This document shows, in pieces, positions 23,750 through 31,580 of a stretch of 64,000 nucleotides of DNA; within the stretch, counting starts at the first letter, position 1; each line of letters starts with the position of its first letter. This stretch comes from Blastopirellula marina (lineage in GTDB: Bacteria > Planctomycetota > Planctomycetia > Pirellulales > Pirellulaceae). The notes beneath the pieces were generated by a model, which worked only from the letters and a program-made list of their open reading frames with translations, searched no databases and was not told the origin of the DNA. The stretch is from assembly GCF_002967715.1 (NCBI RefSeq), contig NZ_PUIA01000016.1, positions 903,685-967,684 of the forward strand, read 5' to 3'. The position numbers and the translations under genes were made by a program.

Positions 23750-25353
23750 TACTTTTTCTCCTGGGCGTTAAGGTATTGGTCGATCAAGCTTTGAAGGGTT
23801 TCGACCGCATCGACCGTTTTAGGGTACTTGCGAACGATCTGTTCACGGGCCCAAGCGTGGGCCTCGGCGTAGCGGTCGGTTTCGACCGGTACATATTCCG
23901 TGTGCGTTCGCGTGATTTGTTCGGGCGGTGGGTTTTCCATCGTCACCACGTGCGTTTGTGCCGGGCGTCGTCTTATTGGAGTTGGTGCTGCAGGGCCGAT
24001 AGGTTCGGCGTCTTCGGCCGAATTGTCGACCATGTCTGGCATGGGTACGCGTGGCGGGTAATACCTCGGCGTGGCCTGGTTGTCTTCATATTGCCGTTTG
24101 ATGGCTCGGGCCGTTCGCAGTGCAGCAAAGGCCCACCAGGGAATGCCGATGCCGGCCGCTGCGGCTGCCAGGCTTCCGGCCCCGATCGCCACGCCCCACC
24201 AATCAATGCCGCCCGAGCTGTAGGAGCTCGCCGCCGAATCGGGCGTCCCCTGCGGTGCCTGGTTGCCAGGTGCTTCCTTACCGAAGGGAGGACGAAAGGC
24301 AAAACGCGGGTCCTCGGCTACCATCTGGCACACGCGTTCGTAGTCGATGCGTGCCGGCTTGAATCGCTCGTCCCGGGCGATCAGCTCCAACAACGCTGGA
24401 TAGTCGACCATCTGCGGCGGCGTTGATTCGCCAGGCGGGCCGACCGGCCCACGCTCGCCAGGTGCCCCTTGGGGGCCACGGAATCGCTCATCCTTTGCCA
24501 TCAGGTCGAGCAGGGCCGCGTAGTCGGTGCCCTGAGCTGCGGGCAGTCCGACCACGCGAGCGGCGGCCGGATTGTTGGACGGCGTGTTCGGTCTCGCCTG
24601 CGTGCCGGGTGCTTGGATCGTTTGCCAGGGCTGGCCTGGTTGGCTCGGCCTAATTTGCTGATAGCCACCGCCGGAAGGAAAGCACCCTTCGGGCCCGCAC
24701 GTCTGCTGCAAGGCAAACGGGGTGGCCCGGCGTAGCAGTTCGGCAAGAGTCACGGCGGCCGGCCCTCGGCAGTCGCTCGGCTGGTATCCTGCCACCGTGT
24801 CGTGAAGCCTGGCCCCCTTCACAAGTCCTACCAACTGGCCACGCCAGACCATCGGCCCGCCTGAGTCGCCGTTGCCCGTTCCCGGCTCGGCGATGATATC
24901 GGCCAGGCCATCGCCCCCGTTGTCATAACCGACAAGCGGAACGTCCCACGCCACCACCTGGCGGCTACCGCCCCGGTGCCCGTACACGCTGACGATTTCA
25001 CCCGCTGCGGGCGATTGGGCGGCAAGAGGCATCGCCACGGCCGACGGTGGCACCTGGCAAAGCAGGCTGGCGGCATCCCGGGCCGCATTGGTGGCCATCA
25101 CGCGTGCCGAGCTGGTCGAGCCGTCGGGGAAAATCACCAGGCATTGCCCGCCGCCCTCAATCACGTGATGGCACGTGAGCACCACGCCTTGCCGGCCATC
25201 AGTCCACACCAGTACGCCCGAACCCCGCGAGTTGCCTACCTGCATTTGCACGACGGCTTGTGCGTCTTCCTGGCTGGCCGCTTGGGTCGAGCTGGCGACC
25301 AGGCAAACGGCGGCGATCGTCAGGGCAGCGGCAATTCGTGCAATGGGTCGCAT
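23749..25353 (-). CDS. Secreted trypsin-like serine protease with collagen-like repeat
   Basis: 534 residues with a signal peptide (1-26, IAAVCLVASSTQA) and an AAGGA ribosome site. The catalytic triad is visible: His 62/63 in TCHHVI, Asp 93 in RDAASL, Ser 164 in GNGDSGGPM. The linker holds three copies of a DYxALLxLxAxDERF motif (about 277-345) and a Gly-X-Y tract at 293-309. A transmembrane segment follows at about 385-410, then a cytoplasmic Pro-rich tail. HtrA-like proteases of this size are host proteins in planctomycetes. Here the gene is embedded in a phage packaging operon, so it may be a moron. Confidence 0.85.
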   Translation of the reverse strand: MRPIARIAAALTIAAVCLVASSTQAASQEDAQAVVQMQVGNSRGSGVLVWTDGRQGVVLTCHHVIEGGGQCLVIFPDGSTSSARVMATNAARDAASLLCQVPPSAVAMPLAAQSPAAGEIVSVYGHRGGSRQVVAWDVPLVGYDNGGDGLADIIAEPGTGNGDSGGPMVWRGQLVGLVKGARLHDTVAGYQPSDCRGPAAVTLAELLRRATPFALQQTCGPEGCFPSGGGYQQIRPSQPGQPWQTIQAPGTQARPNTPSNNPAAARVVGLPAAQGTDYAALLDLMAKDERFRGPQGAPGERGPVGPPGESTPPQMVDYPALLELIARDERFKPARIDYERVCQMVAEDPRFAFRPPFGKEAPGNQAPQGTPDSAASSYSSGGIDWWGVAIGAGSLAAAAAGIGIPWWAFAALRTARAIKRQYEDNQATPRYYPPRVPMPDMVDNSAEDAEPIGPAAPTPIRRRPAQTHVVTMENPPPEQITRTHTEYVPVETDRYAEAHAWAREQIVRKYPKTVDAVETLQSLIDQYLNAQEKK

Positions 25354-25364
25354 GGCTCGTGTCC

Positions 25365-26588
25365 TTAGCTTCCGAAGCGGCGTTTGAGTCGATAGGCCAT
25401 CTTTCGCACCGCGGCTGCGCTTTCGCGGTTCCTGATTCGCTCGCCTAGTGGCGTGTCGTCAGGCGTGAAGAACATCACGCCGCTAAGCTTCGCGCTGGCA
25501 CCTGGCAGTTTTTGGATGATCGTTTCCAATTTCTGCTCGAGCTTCGCCAGTTCTTCGGGGGCGTCGGCGTCGGTAACGGGATGATCGACCAGAACGAAAT
25601 CTGGGCGGGTACGTTCGCCGCCGTTGTCCGTGTGAACCATGCCCACGAATTGATCGTGAATCGACTTGGCCTCGATCACGATGCCGCTAGATTGGCTCCC
25701 GTCGATCGTCGGAAGCTGTATTCGGTTCCTCTGCCACCTAATGCGAGTCGACTTTCCACGGTACGTTTGTAGATTTCTCGCATTGTTGCCGATCGCCCTA
25801 CGAAGTGGCTTGCATACCTCCGGAAAGTCTCTTGCGAGTCGATCGTTGCTGGTTAGTCCGTACTTGATTTCGTTTAGAATTTCCTCTGCCGCTTCGTTTG
25901 ATCGCGCCACGATAACGATATATTTCGATCGCCCATAAAGAGCTTCGTCAATTGCTGCGATGGCACATTGAGTCGTTACCCCGCGGCCTCTCCGCCCGAG
26001 CTGAAACACCAGGCGTTTTATATGGCCCTTAGCTTCATCGACGCCAACAGCGGTGTTGATTTGTGCGGCCTGCCAGGTGTTACACCGCTCAGGGAAATAT
26101 CGCTGGCAGAATCGCTTGAAGCTATTGGCCGCGCTGGATCGGCCTTCCGGGTCGGCGATCGGTGGCAGCTCGCCGAGTTCGTGTGGGTTCGAGGCCTTCG
26201 CCTCATCTTTCGGCGGCTCGTCTTCCTCGCACTCGCACGGCGGCCGATAAATCTTGACGGTTCGCGGCGGTCGTGAATCTCGATATTGAACTTCAGTCGA
26301 GAACTGATCGGCCATCAGTTCGCCCTCCCTGCCCACGCCGAGTTCGAGCGTGCGGAGGTGCCGTTCGATGTCCTCGCTAACGGCCGCCATGGTGTTGATT
26401 GCCGATTCCAATTGCCGCAGATGCCAAAGCCGGCTGTAAATCTCGTAGGCGAACGGCAGGCCGTGCACCTGGTTGATTAGCTCCCAATCCTGCGGCGTGA
26501 GAATCGCTCGCACGCGGCTTGCGTCGAATGTGGTCAAGTGCAGCGCATCGAAAAACGCCTGCGTGGCTTCGTTGGTCGCGTTGGCCAT
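25365..26588 (-). CDS. Degenerate terminase-ATPase paralogue
   Basis: 407 residues. Residues about 138-407 align by eye with the ATPase domain of the large terminase encoded 2.7 kb downstream: LGELPPIADPE vs IGEIPKVADPE, DRLARDFPEVC vs DLLAEDFPEVC, LPTIDGSQSSG vs LPTIKGSQSSG. The Walker A position reads GRRGRGVTT, where the essential Lys is replaced by Val, and Walker B reads VLVDHP instead of IIDDP. The protein stops where the nuclease domain would begin. The N-terminal 110 residues are helical, with a CEC cluster near 118. It may serve as a small-terminase or regulatory partner. Confidence 0.8.
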   Translation of the reverse strand: MANATNEATQAFFDALHLTTFDASRVRAILTPQDWELINQVHGLPFAYEIYSRLWHLRQLESAINTMAAVSEDIERHLRTLELGVGREGELMADQFSTEVQYRDSRPPRTVKIYRPPCECEEDEPPKDEAKASNPHELGELPPIADPEGRSSAANSFKRFCQRYFPERCNTWQAAQINTAVGVDEAKGHIKRLVFQLGRRGRGVTTQCAIAAIDEALYGRSKYIVIVARSNEAAEEILNEIKYGLTSNDRLARDFPEVCKPLRRAIGNNARNLQTYRGKSTRIRWQRNRIQLPTIDGSQSSGIVIEAKSIHDQFVGMVHTDNGGERTRPDFVLVDHPVTDADAPEELAKLEQKLETIIQKLPGASAKLSGVMFFTPDDTPLGERIRNRESAAAVRKMAYRLKRRFGS

Positions 26589-26663
26589 TGGTCGGTCTCG
26601 GAAACTTCGGCCAGCGGGGCGGCCGTCGGCATGGCCGCCCCGCGCCGGCAGTCGCGGGAATGG

Positions 26664-27119
26664 TTAGGAGTTTGAATTCGCTTCGATCTGTACGGCACCG
26701 TTCTTTGGCTTCGAGCCTTTGACGGTTAGGGCTTTGACTAGACCCTCTGCGGCTTCCTTGTCGGCATCGTCTACCTTGGGCAGCTTCTTTGCTTCGGATA
26801 GCTCCGCGATAAACTCGGCTCGCTTCTTCTTTCCGAGCTGCGAAAGCAGAAGGGCCGTGAGTTCGACGGTGTCGGGTTTCTGGTTATCGGCCATCGTTCC
26901 GTCGGCACCGATCACCAGGTTACCTTTGATTTCCTCGTGTACCGTCTTGCGGCCGATCTTGCCGCTAACGACAAGCGAGACGGCCGTGCTACCGGCAACC
27001 AGGTTCTCGCGATTGCCATTGCTCTTGCCGTGCTTTTCCAGAACGGCATAGAGCACGGCTTGCGGGTCAGACTTCGTTCTTGCCGGCCCGGTTGGCGCGG
27101 CCTTCGTGGCACTGGTCAT
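26664..27119 (-). CDS. Phage protein of unknown function
   Basis: 151 residues, Lys/Ala-rich helical C-terminal half, a beta-type middle (AVSLVVSGKIGRKTVHEEIK). No motif. Between the promoter-proximal gene and the terminase paralogue, where a small terminase would often sit, so that is one option; the sequence does not decide. Confidence 0.6.
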   Translation of the reverse strand: MTSATKAAPTGPARTKSDPQAVLYAVLEKHGKSNGNRENLVAGSTAVSLVVSGKIGRKTVHEEIKGNLVIGADGTMADNQKPDTVELTALLLSQLGKKKRAEFIAELSEAKKLPKVDDADKEAAEGLVKALTVKGSKPKNGAVQIEANSNS

Positions 27120-27252
27120 CAGGTCCCCTCAACATGAAAAGCACTGCTTGGCCATCCATGGCCCGGCCGTTCGGCATCTTGTAATTGATCTGAGACAGAT
27201 TCAAAAATGCGACCCCGGCCCCGCATCCCTAGCGAAGCTGTGCCCGTAGGCT

Positions 27253-27555
27253 CTATTGCACGCCCGCCGTTCGGGCTTGCTTTTGTTTGGTTTGCACGTG
27301 GATATGCTCGAACGGGGCGAAGGCCTCAAATTCAATGCGGCCGTTCTCCGTTATGCGATCAATCCGCAACGCGTAACCAGGCAGGGGTTCGACTCGCTGG
27401 CCAGGTTGGATCATGTAGCCGAATGGTTGTCCATCGGCCGTGCCGATAACCTCCACTTCGCTTGCTGTGCCAATACGCTTAATCGCGATCGCGTTAAACA
27501 GCACTGGCCCCGCTTTGATGATGCCGCCGACTTTGAGATAGGAACGCTTGCCCAC
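27253..27555 (-). CDS. First gene of the late operon, unknown
   Basis: 100 residues, strongly beta-type with basic ends. It is the first gene behind the promoter at 27672-27700, about 110 nt downstream of the expected start site. No family recognised. Being first in the late transcript it could be regulatory. Confidence 0.6.
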   Translation of the reverse strand: MGKRSYLKVGGIIKAGPVLFNAIAIKRIGTASEVEVIGTADGQPFGYMIQPGQRVEPLPGYALRIDRITENGRIEFEAFAPFEHIHVQTKQKQARTAGVQ

Positions 27556-27671
27556 GTAAACGCCTTCCGTGCGTGTGAAGGCCCGCGGGCTAGGTCGGCC
27601 GAAAGAGAGCCGCGGGCGGTTGTCGGTGCCTAGCTTACCGGTAGACGCCTAATCGTGGCTCGTTCGCGGGC

Positions 27672-27700
27672 ATAATAGGTACTTTTCGGGGGGGCGTCAA
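27672..27700 (-). promoter_or_regulatory. Strong sigma70-type promoter for the late operon
   Basis: On the minus strand TTGACG (27700-27695), 17 bp, TATTAT (27677-27672), in a 221-bp gap without a gene. Transcription should begin near 27665 and read leftward into the packaging and structural genes. It is the best promoter I saw in the prophage. The spacer starts with seven C, which is unusual and may bind a regulator. Confidence 0.7.
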
Positions 27701-27776
27701 CTCATTTCACCGCAAACCGAACCCCAGAGAGGCCGTCTCGTGCACGTTCGGCCCTCTTCGCGGCCTCTGAGGCCGG

Positions 27777-28154
27777 TTACCCGGACGGCGTATTCTGAGG
27801 CCCGCTAGCGGGCTTTTCGGCTTTGGCGGAAACTTCGTCGGCCGTAATGGCCCATTTCTGCCACCGCTGGTTATCGCGGGCCACTTCATCGGCCGGTTGC
27901 CAGGGGAAGTACAAGTAGGTGGCAGCCACGAACGGCCCGGTGTAGCCCCCTTTGCCGCTATCGATCATGCCGCGTAGTGGTTCCCCTTCGCGGCGGTAAA
28001 CGTGAATCGATTCCCCGAGCCGCGGCACGTCTTCGAGCTGGTCGAGTGCGTCGACCTGGCCGCTTGCCCGGTCGATTACCACGCGAAGCAACAGCGGCGT
28101 TCTTCGCAAGCATAAGTGCGTGCCAGCGGCCGGGCCTTCGATAAATTCAATCAT
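27777..28154 (-). CDS. Phage protein of unknown function
   Basis: 125 residues from MIEFIEGPAAG at the ATG overlapping the upstream stop (ATGA). It has a beta-rich N-terminus with GTHLCLRRTPLLLRVVIDR, a middle part with IHVYRREGEPLRGMID, and ends in a Pro/Ala tail. Last gene before the late promoter gap. No motif. Confidence 0.65.
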   Translation of the reverse strand: MIEFIEGPAAGTHLCLRRTPLLLRVVIDRASGQVDALDQLEDVPRLGESIHVYRREGEPLRGMIDSGKGGYTGPFVAATYLYFPWQPADEVARDNQRWQKWAITADEVSAKAEKPASGPQNTPSG

Positions 28155-28753
28155 TGCGGTCCTAGTCTCCGAATGACCGAAATTTCCAGGTCGGTAAGGT
28201 CCCATTCGGCCAGCACGGCGTAGAGCGTGCCACCGATATGCTTCAAGAGAAACGGGTCGCGTGGTGGCTCGGTCGGGTTTCGGTCGTACCACTTTTCCAC
28301 TTCCCAAAGAATGTGGTATTGGCGACGTATCACGCTTCGCCCTTGGGCTCGCAGCTCTTGTTTGATGTCGGCGGGGATCATCGGAACGCGAGTCCATCCC
28401 GAAACGTGCCGAGTATTCCCGGTTTGATTAGGGACCGAGACCAATAGCGTTGGCCCCGGCCTTCCGTTGGTACGTCGGGAAGCGTCGAAATCAAACGTGC
28501 TGAATCGCCGCTGGCAATAGACGGCCGGCCGATCGGCCCGAGCCACGGCTAGGCATGGCAAGCCGCTTTCAAAGTAGCCGCCGCAGTGGATGGCCTCGCC
28601 AATGTCTATCAGCTTGAGCCCCTCGGCCAGTGCGGCGTAGCCTTCCGCGGCTGCCTGGTACTCGGCGTCGGCCTTGTGGTGCAGCTCGTCCCGGTACGCC
28701 TTGAGCTTCGCTTTCGCTTGTTCCGGGTCCATGGTGATGGTTGGCACGTTCAT
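28151..28753 (-). CDS. Phage protein of unknown function
   Basis: 200 residues. An N-terminal coiled helix (about 8-48, rich in Ala/Glu/Lys) is followed by a globular part with HCGGYFESGLPCLAVARA and a Trp-rich C-terminal helix region. Translationally coupled to the next gene. No known family. Confidence 0.65.
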   Translation of the reverse strand: MNVPTITMDPEQAKAKLKAYRDELHHKADAEYQAAAEGYAALAEGLKLIDIGEAIHCGGYFESGLPCLAVARADRPAVYCQRRFSTFDFDASRRTNGRPGPTLLVSVPNQTGNTRHVSGWTRVPMIPADIKQELRAQGRSVIRRQYHILWEVEKWYDRNPTEPPRDPFLLKHIGGTLYAVLAEWDLTDLEISVIRRLGPQ

Positions 28754-28787
28754 TTTGAAAGGTCTCCGTTAGGTGAAACGAATAGAT

Positions 28788-29267
28788 TTAGTGGGGATAA
28801 CTTCGACAATCCATTTCGGCGGCTTCGTGGCTCGGCGGAAATGTCCTTGCCCATTCGTCCAATTCCTCAAGGTTGGTGAGGATCGGATTGCCCAGGTACA
28901 TTAGCTCCGGTTCGCAGGGCTCGAACATAACCACCGCCCCTAGCTTATTTGCTCCGACTGCGTAACCGAATTCCCAGGATGCCGACCTGCCCGAGGGAAG
29001 AACCAAAACGCACGCATCGCAAGCGTCTAGGGCTTCCTTGTCAAACGAATAGCCGCGTTGCGCGATTGGATGATTTAATGCCGATCGGTATTGCTTCGGT
29101 GTCCAGCTTTTCCACTCAGGATCAATAGCCGACCATCCAAAGCCATGGTTGCCAGGTGCCGGGTTTCGAAAGTCATAGACTTCGTGCGACGCACCACGGA
29201 GGAATTTGACAATGTCCTGTTGCAATTGATTTCGCCATGACGACGCAACGTAAATATTCATGCTCAA
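28788..29267 (-). CDS. Nucleoside 2-deoxyribosyltransferase-like protein
   Basis: 159 residues. The opening IYVASSWRN and the later ALDACDACVLVLPSGRSASW followed by EFGYAVG match the 2-deoxyribosyltransferase-like Rossmann group, in which the Glu after the SASW turn attacks the ribosyl carbon. Such enzymes exchange or remove bases of nucleosides or nucleotides. In a phage this could recycle or alter nucleotide pools, or act on a host signal; the substrate is unknown. It sits beside an adenine methylase and a winged-helix protein. Confidence 0.72.
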   Translation of the reverse strand: MSMNIYVASSWRNQLQQDIVKFLRGASHEVYDFRNPAPGNHGFGWSAIDPEWKSWTPKQYRSALNHPIAQRGYSFDKEALDACDACVLVLPSGRSASWEFGYAVGANKLGAVVMFEPCEPELMYLGNPILTNLEELDEWARTFPPSHEAAEMDCRSYPH

Positions 29268-29285
29268 GTAATCCGAAAAAAAGGG

Positions 29286-29585
29286 TTAACGAATCGGCGG
29301 CGGCCATCCGGCCCACCGAAAACGGACAGTGCTTTTGCCTATGCGTTGGCGTTTCACTTCCAGCACGCCGGATTGTTCCAGGGTCACCAGGTAACGCAAC
29401 GCGGTTCGCTCGTGGATGATGCCGACCGTTTCGCGGAAGTGCTCGGCGAATTCGCGAACCGTGAACCAATGCCGCGGCATCCCTTCGGCCGCGGATGCCA
29501 CCAGCAGGCTTTGCTTGAGCGTTCGCAGTCGGTGCGAATCTTGCGACCAATCATCCCAGGTTCGCTCTTTGACGGCCGTACTCAT
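29286..29585 (-). CDS. Winged-helix DNA-binding protein
   Basis: 99 residues with a helix-turn-helix (FTVREFAEHFRETVG...RTALRYLVTLEQSG) and a basic wing (VLEVKRQRIGKSTVRFRW). It resembles small transcriptional regulators. The ATG overlaps the methylase stop (ATGA). Confidence 0.7.
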   Translation of the reverse strand: MSTAVKERTWDDWSQDSHRLRTLKQSLLVASAAEGMPRHWFTVREFAEHFRETVGIIHERTALRYLVTLEQSGVLEVKRQRIGKSTVRFRWAGWPPPIR

Positions 29586-30379
29586 GGCTCGGCTTCTCCC
29601 CTTGGAAATTGTTCGCGTATTGCTTCCAGCATCGCCTCGCGTTCGCGTGGCTCGGCCCGTTCAAGCCCTCCTACCCAATTGCGAACCCGGCGGCGTATGC
29701 GTTCGCGCTCGCGTTTCTCTTGGCCCACGAATCGGTGGTCGTGAAGCCTGGCCGGCGGAGGGTAGTTCATCCACAACGATTCCGTCCGAGGTCCGCCGCG
29801 TGTCATCGCTTGGAATTCGATCTTTCGCCAATCGGCCAGGGCCTCGTCATACATGGGGTTGGCGTAGCTCGAAACCATCACGGGGCAGGGCAGGGCGGTT
29901 GCCGTCTTGAGCAGCTCGGCGTGTTGCTCGTCGGTCATTTCGTAGCGGTACAGCTCACGTCCGGACCGTGTCGACTCCGGATAGGGCGGGTCCAGGTAAA
30001 CGAATGCCCCCGCCTCGTCTTCCGGACCGATCGGCCGTGATGGAATCCGCGGCTTGGGCGGTCCATGGAACACGCGGTCGAGGGCGAAGCGATGGCGAAG
30101 CCAGGCCACGCCGTCGGTGTGCAGCAACTCAAACCGACGGCGTAGCGCAAGGCTTCCGACCTGGTCCCCCCAGGCCGTGTCGAGCAGCTCGGCCAGAGCT
30201 GCAAGGGTCATCTCGTCTAGGTCGATCAAAACGGAAAGATCGGCCGGCCGCTTGGTGCGTGCGATCGCATCGAACCCGGCACACGCGGCGATATAAACCG
30301 AATGCGGCGGTATCTCGTTTATCAGCGTTTGAACTACCCCGGCACCGGCCTTGCCGCCGGGGTACGTGGTTGCGTTCAA
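29582..30379 (-). CDS. D12-class adenine DNA methyltransferase (TTG start)
   Basis: 265 residues from TTG overlapping the upstream stop (TTGA). The N-terminal YPGGKAGAG motif, a divergent AdoMet motif (AACAGFDAIARTKR), catalytic DPPYPESTR and MVSSYANPMYDE are those of Dam-like N6-adenine methylases. The canonical FxGxG is degenerate (AGFDA), which is odd but occurs in phage relatives. The C-terminus is a basic Arg/Glu-rich helix. Probably methylates phage DNA against host restriction. Confidence 0.82.
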   Translation of the reverse strand: MNATTYPGGKAGAGVVQTLINEIPPHSVYIAACAGFDAIARTKRPADLSVLIDLDEMTLAALAELLDTAWGDQVGSLALRRRFELLHTDGVAWLRHRFALDRVFHGPPKPRIPSRPIGPEDEAGAFVYLDPPYPESTRSGRELYRYEMTDEQHAELLKTATALPCPVMVSSYANPMYDEALADWRKIEFQAMTRGGPRTESLWMNYPPPARLHDHRFVGQEKRERERIRRRVRNWVGGLERAEPREREAMLEAIREQFPRGEAEP

Positions 30380-30666
30380 AGTTTTACCCTTTGGCCATCA
30401 CAGAGCACGTTCAAGAAAGGCACGTCGCCGTAGCCAATCACTCGCCAGTCCATCGGATGCGCACCGTAAGCCTTTCCGCACTTCTGGCAGATGCAATCAA
30501 AAGCAGCTCGTTGAAAGCCGTGGCTTTCCATGGGGGCTGGCGGGTATTCGGTCATACCGACGTGCTCCATAGTTCGGCGTAGCATCTGGCGTTCGATCGG
30601 GCCAAACTCTTGGCGTGCGGCTGGGTCGAGCTGAGTCTCTATTTCGTCGACAAAATCAAAGGGCAT
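30376..30666 (-). CDS. Small zinc-knuckle protein
   Basis: 96 residues, helical N-terminus, then CICQKCGKAYGAHP and a later VLCDGQ, giving up to four possible zinc ligands. Coupled to the methylase by the TTGA overlap. Function unknown. Confidence 0.6.
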   Translation of the reverse strand: MPFDFVDEIETQLDPAARQEFGPIERQMLRRTMEHVGMTEYPPAPMESHGFQRAAFDCICQKCGKAYGAHPMDWRVIGYGDVPFLNVLCDGQRVKL

Positions 30667-30902
30667 TAGAAAAGGTCCTTTTGGTTGGGATCAGGGCGAA
30701 GGTTTCGCGGTGGCTTCTTCACTTTGAGACCGAGCTGCACGCGGCATTCGTCCCGCCATATCCGGAGGCAGAAGTACGCCCGAGGACCTGGGAACGCCAA
30801 GCGAAGTGCACGCCGCACGCTTCGCATGTCCTCGGTGCCAAGTTTGCCGATAATGTCGCCAATGAGCGGCCGGTAACGGTCTCGCCAGGTTATGCGGGGC
30901 AT
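30666..30902 (-). CDS. Small basic phage protein ending in a clamp-motif-like tail
   Basis: 78 residues, basic and helical (RRALRLAFPGPRAYFCLRIW). The last five residues, QKDLF, resemble the sliding-clamp-binding consensus QL(S/D)LF. Shares one nt with the next gene and 13 nt with the ASCH-like gene. Possibly a DNA-replication or repair accessory protein. Confidence 0.6.
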   Translation of the reverse strand: MPRITWRDRYRPLIGDIIGKLGTEDMRSVRRALRLAFPGPRAYFCLRIWRDECRVQLGLKVKKPPRNLRPDPNQKDLF

Positions 30903-31258
30903 TCGATCGGCTCCACGTACTCGAATTCCAGTCGGGTTACCTGGCCGTCTTTCGCCTTGTCGCCGTGCTTGCGATACATGGCCACGAATTCGGCCGGCGT
31001 CATGCTGGGGAAACCCTCGGCGGCAACGTCTTCTGGTGTGATGGCTTCCAGCGGTTCACGCCGCACGCTGATAAAGCGAATAAGCGTGCCATCCTCAAAC
31101 AGTGGCTGCGGTCGTTCGCCTTGCTTGAAGCCCATCACCTTATCGACGGGCCGTGCCAGGTCACCCGGCTTGGCCTTCAGCCAGCCATCCCGCCGCGTGA
31201 CAGTCTTCTGCCGCGTTTTGATTTGCTCGGTTGTCATCGCGAAGCTAATGTTTTTCAC
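30890..31258 (-). CDS. ASCH-like domain protein (GTG start)
   Basis: 122 residues from GTG overlapping the upstream stop (GTGA). KTRQKTVTRRDGWLKAKPGD, VMGFKQGE and IRFISVRREPLEAITPEDVA follow the pattern of ASCH/PUA-like domains common in phages. They bind RNA or modified nucleotides. The middle also has a FPSMTPAEFVAMYRKHG helix typical of this group. Confidence 0.72.
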   Translation of the reverse strand: MKNISFAMTTEQIKTRQKTVTRRDGWLKAKPGDLARPVDKVMGFKQGERPQPLFEDGTLIRFISVRREPLEAITPEDVAAEGFPSMTPAEFVAMYRKHGDKAKDGQVTRLEFEYVEPIECPA

Positions 31259-31569
31259 GGTCGCACGTCCAATGGTGGAAGATTCAAAGCGGCGGGCCGA
31301 TCGTGAAGCGTGGTGGCCTCGTGAACGTAAACGGTAACGGTGCCGCGGCCTTGGGGGATATAAACCGTAGCCTTCAGCAGCCACAGTCCCGGCTCGGTTG
31401 GGCAATCGCAACGCATCACGTAGAGGCTAAGATTGCCCGTGAGTACCAGGTCGCCCCCTGGCCGCTCGATCTTCGAGTGATCGACTACCGAGGCCTCGCT
31501 GCGGTGTGGCGATTTGTAGGCCAGGATATAGGCCGGCACCTTAAAGGGTTTCAAAACGGAATCGGGCAT
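31255..31569 (-). CDS. Phage protein of unknown function
   Basis: 104 residues from MPDSVLKPFK with an AAGGTG ribosome site. It is beta-type with CDCPTEPGLWLLKATVYIPQ, and its stop is fused to the ASCH-like gene's GTG. The upstream part of the frame is Arg/Pro-rich shadow sequence. No motif. Confidence 0.6.
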   Translation of the reverse strand: MPDSVLKPFKVPAYILAYKSPHRSEASVVDHSKIERPGGDLVLTGNLSLYVMRCDCPTEPGLWLLKATVYIPQGRGTVTVYVHEATTLHDRPAALNLPPLDVRP

Positions 31570-31580
31570 CGGGGCACCTT

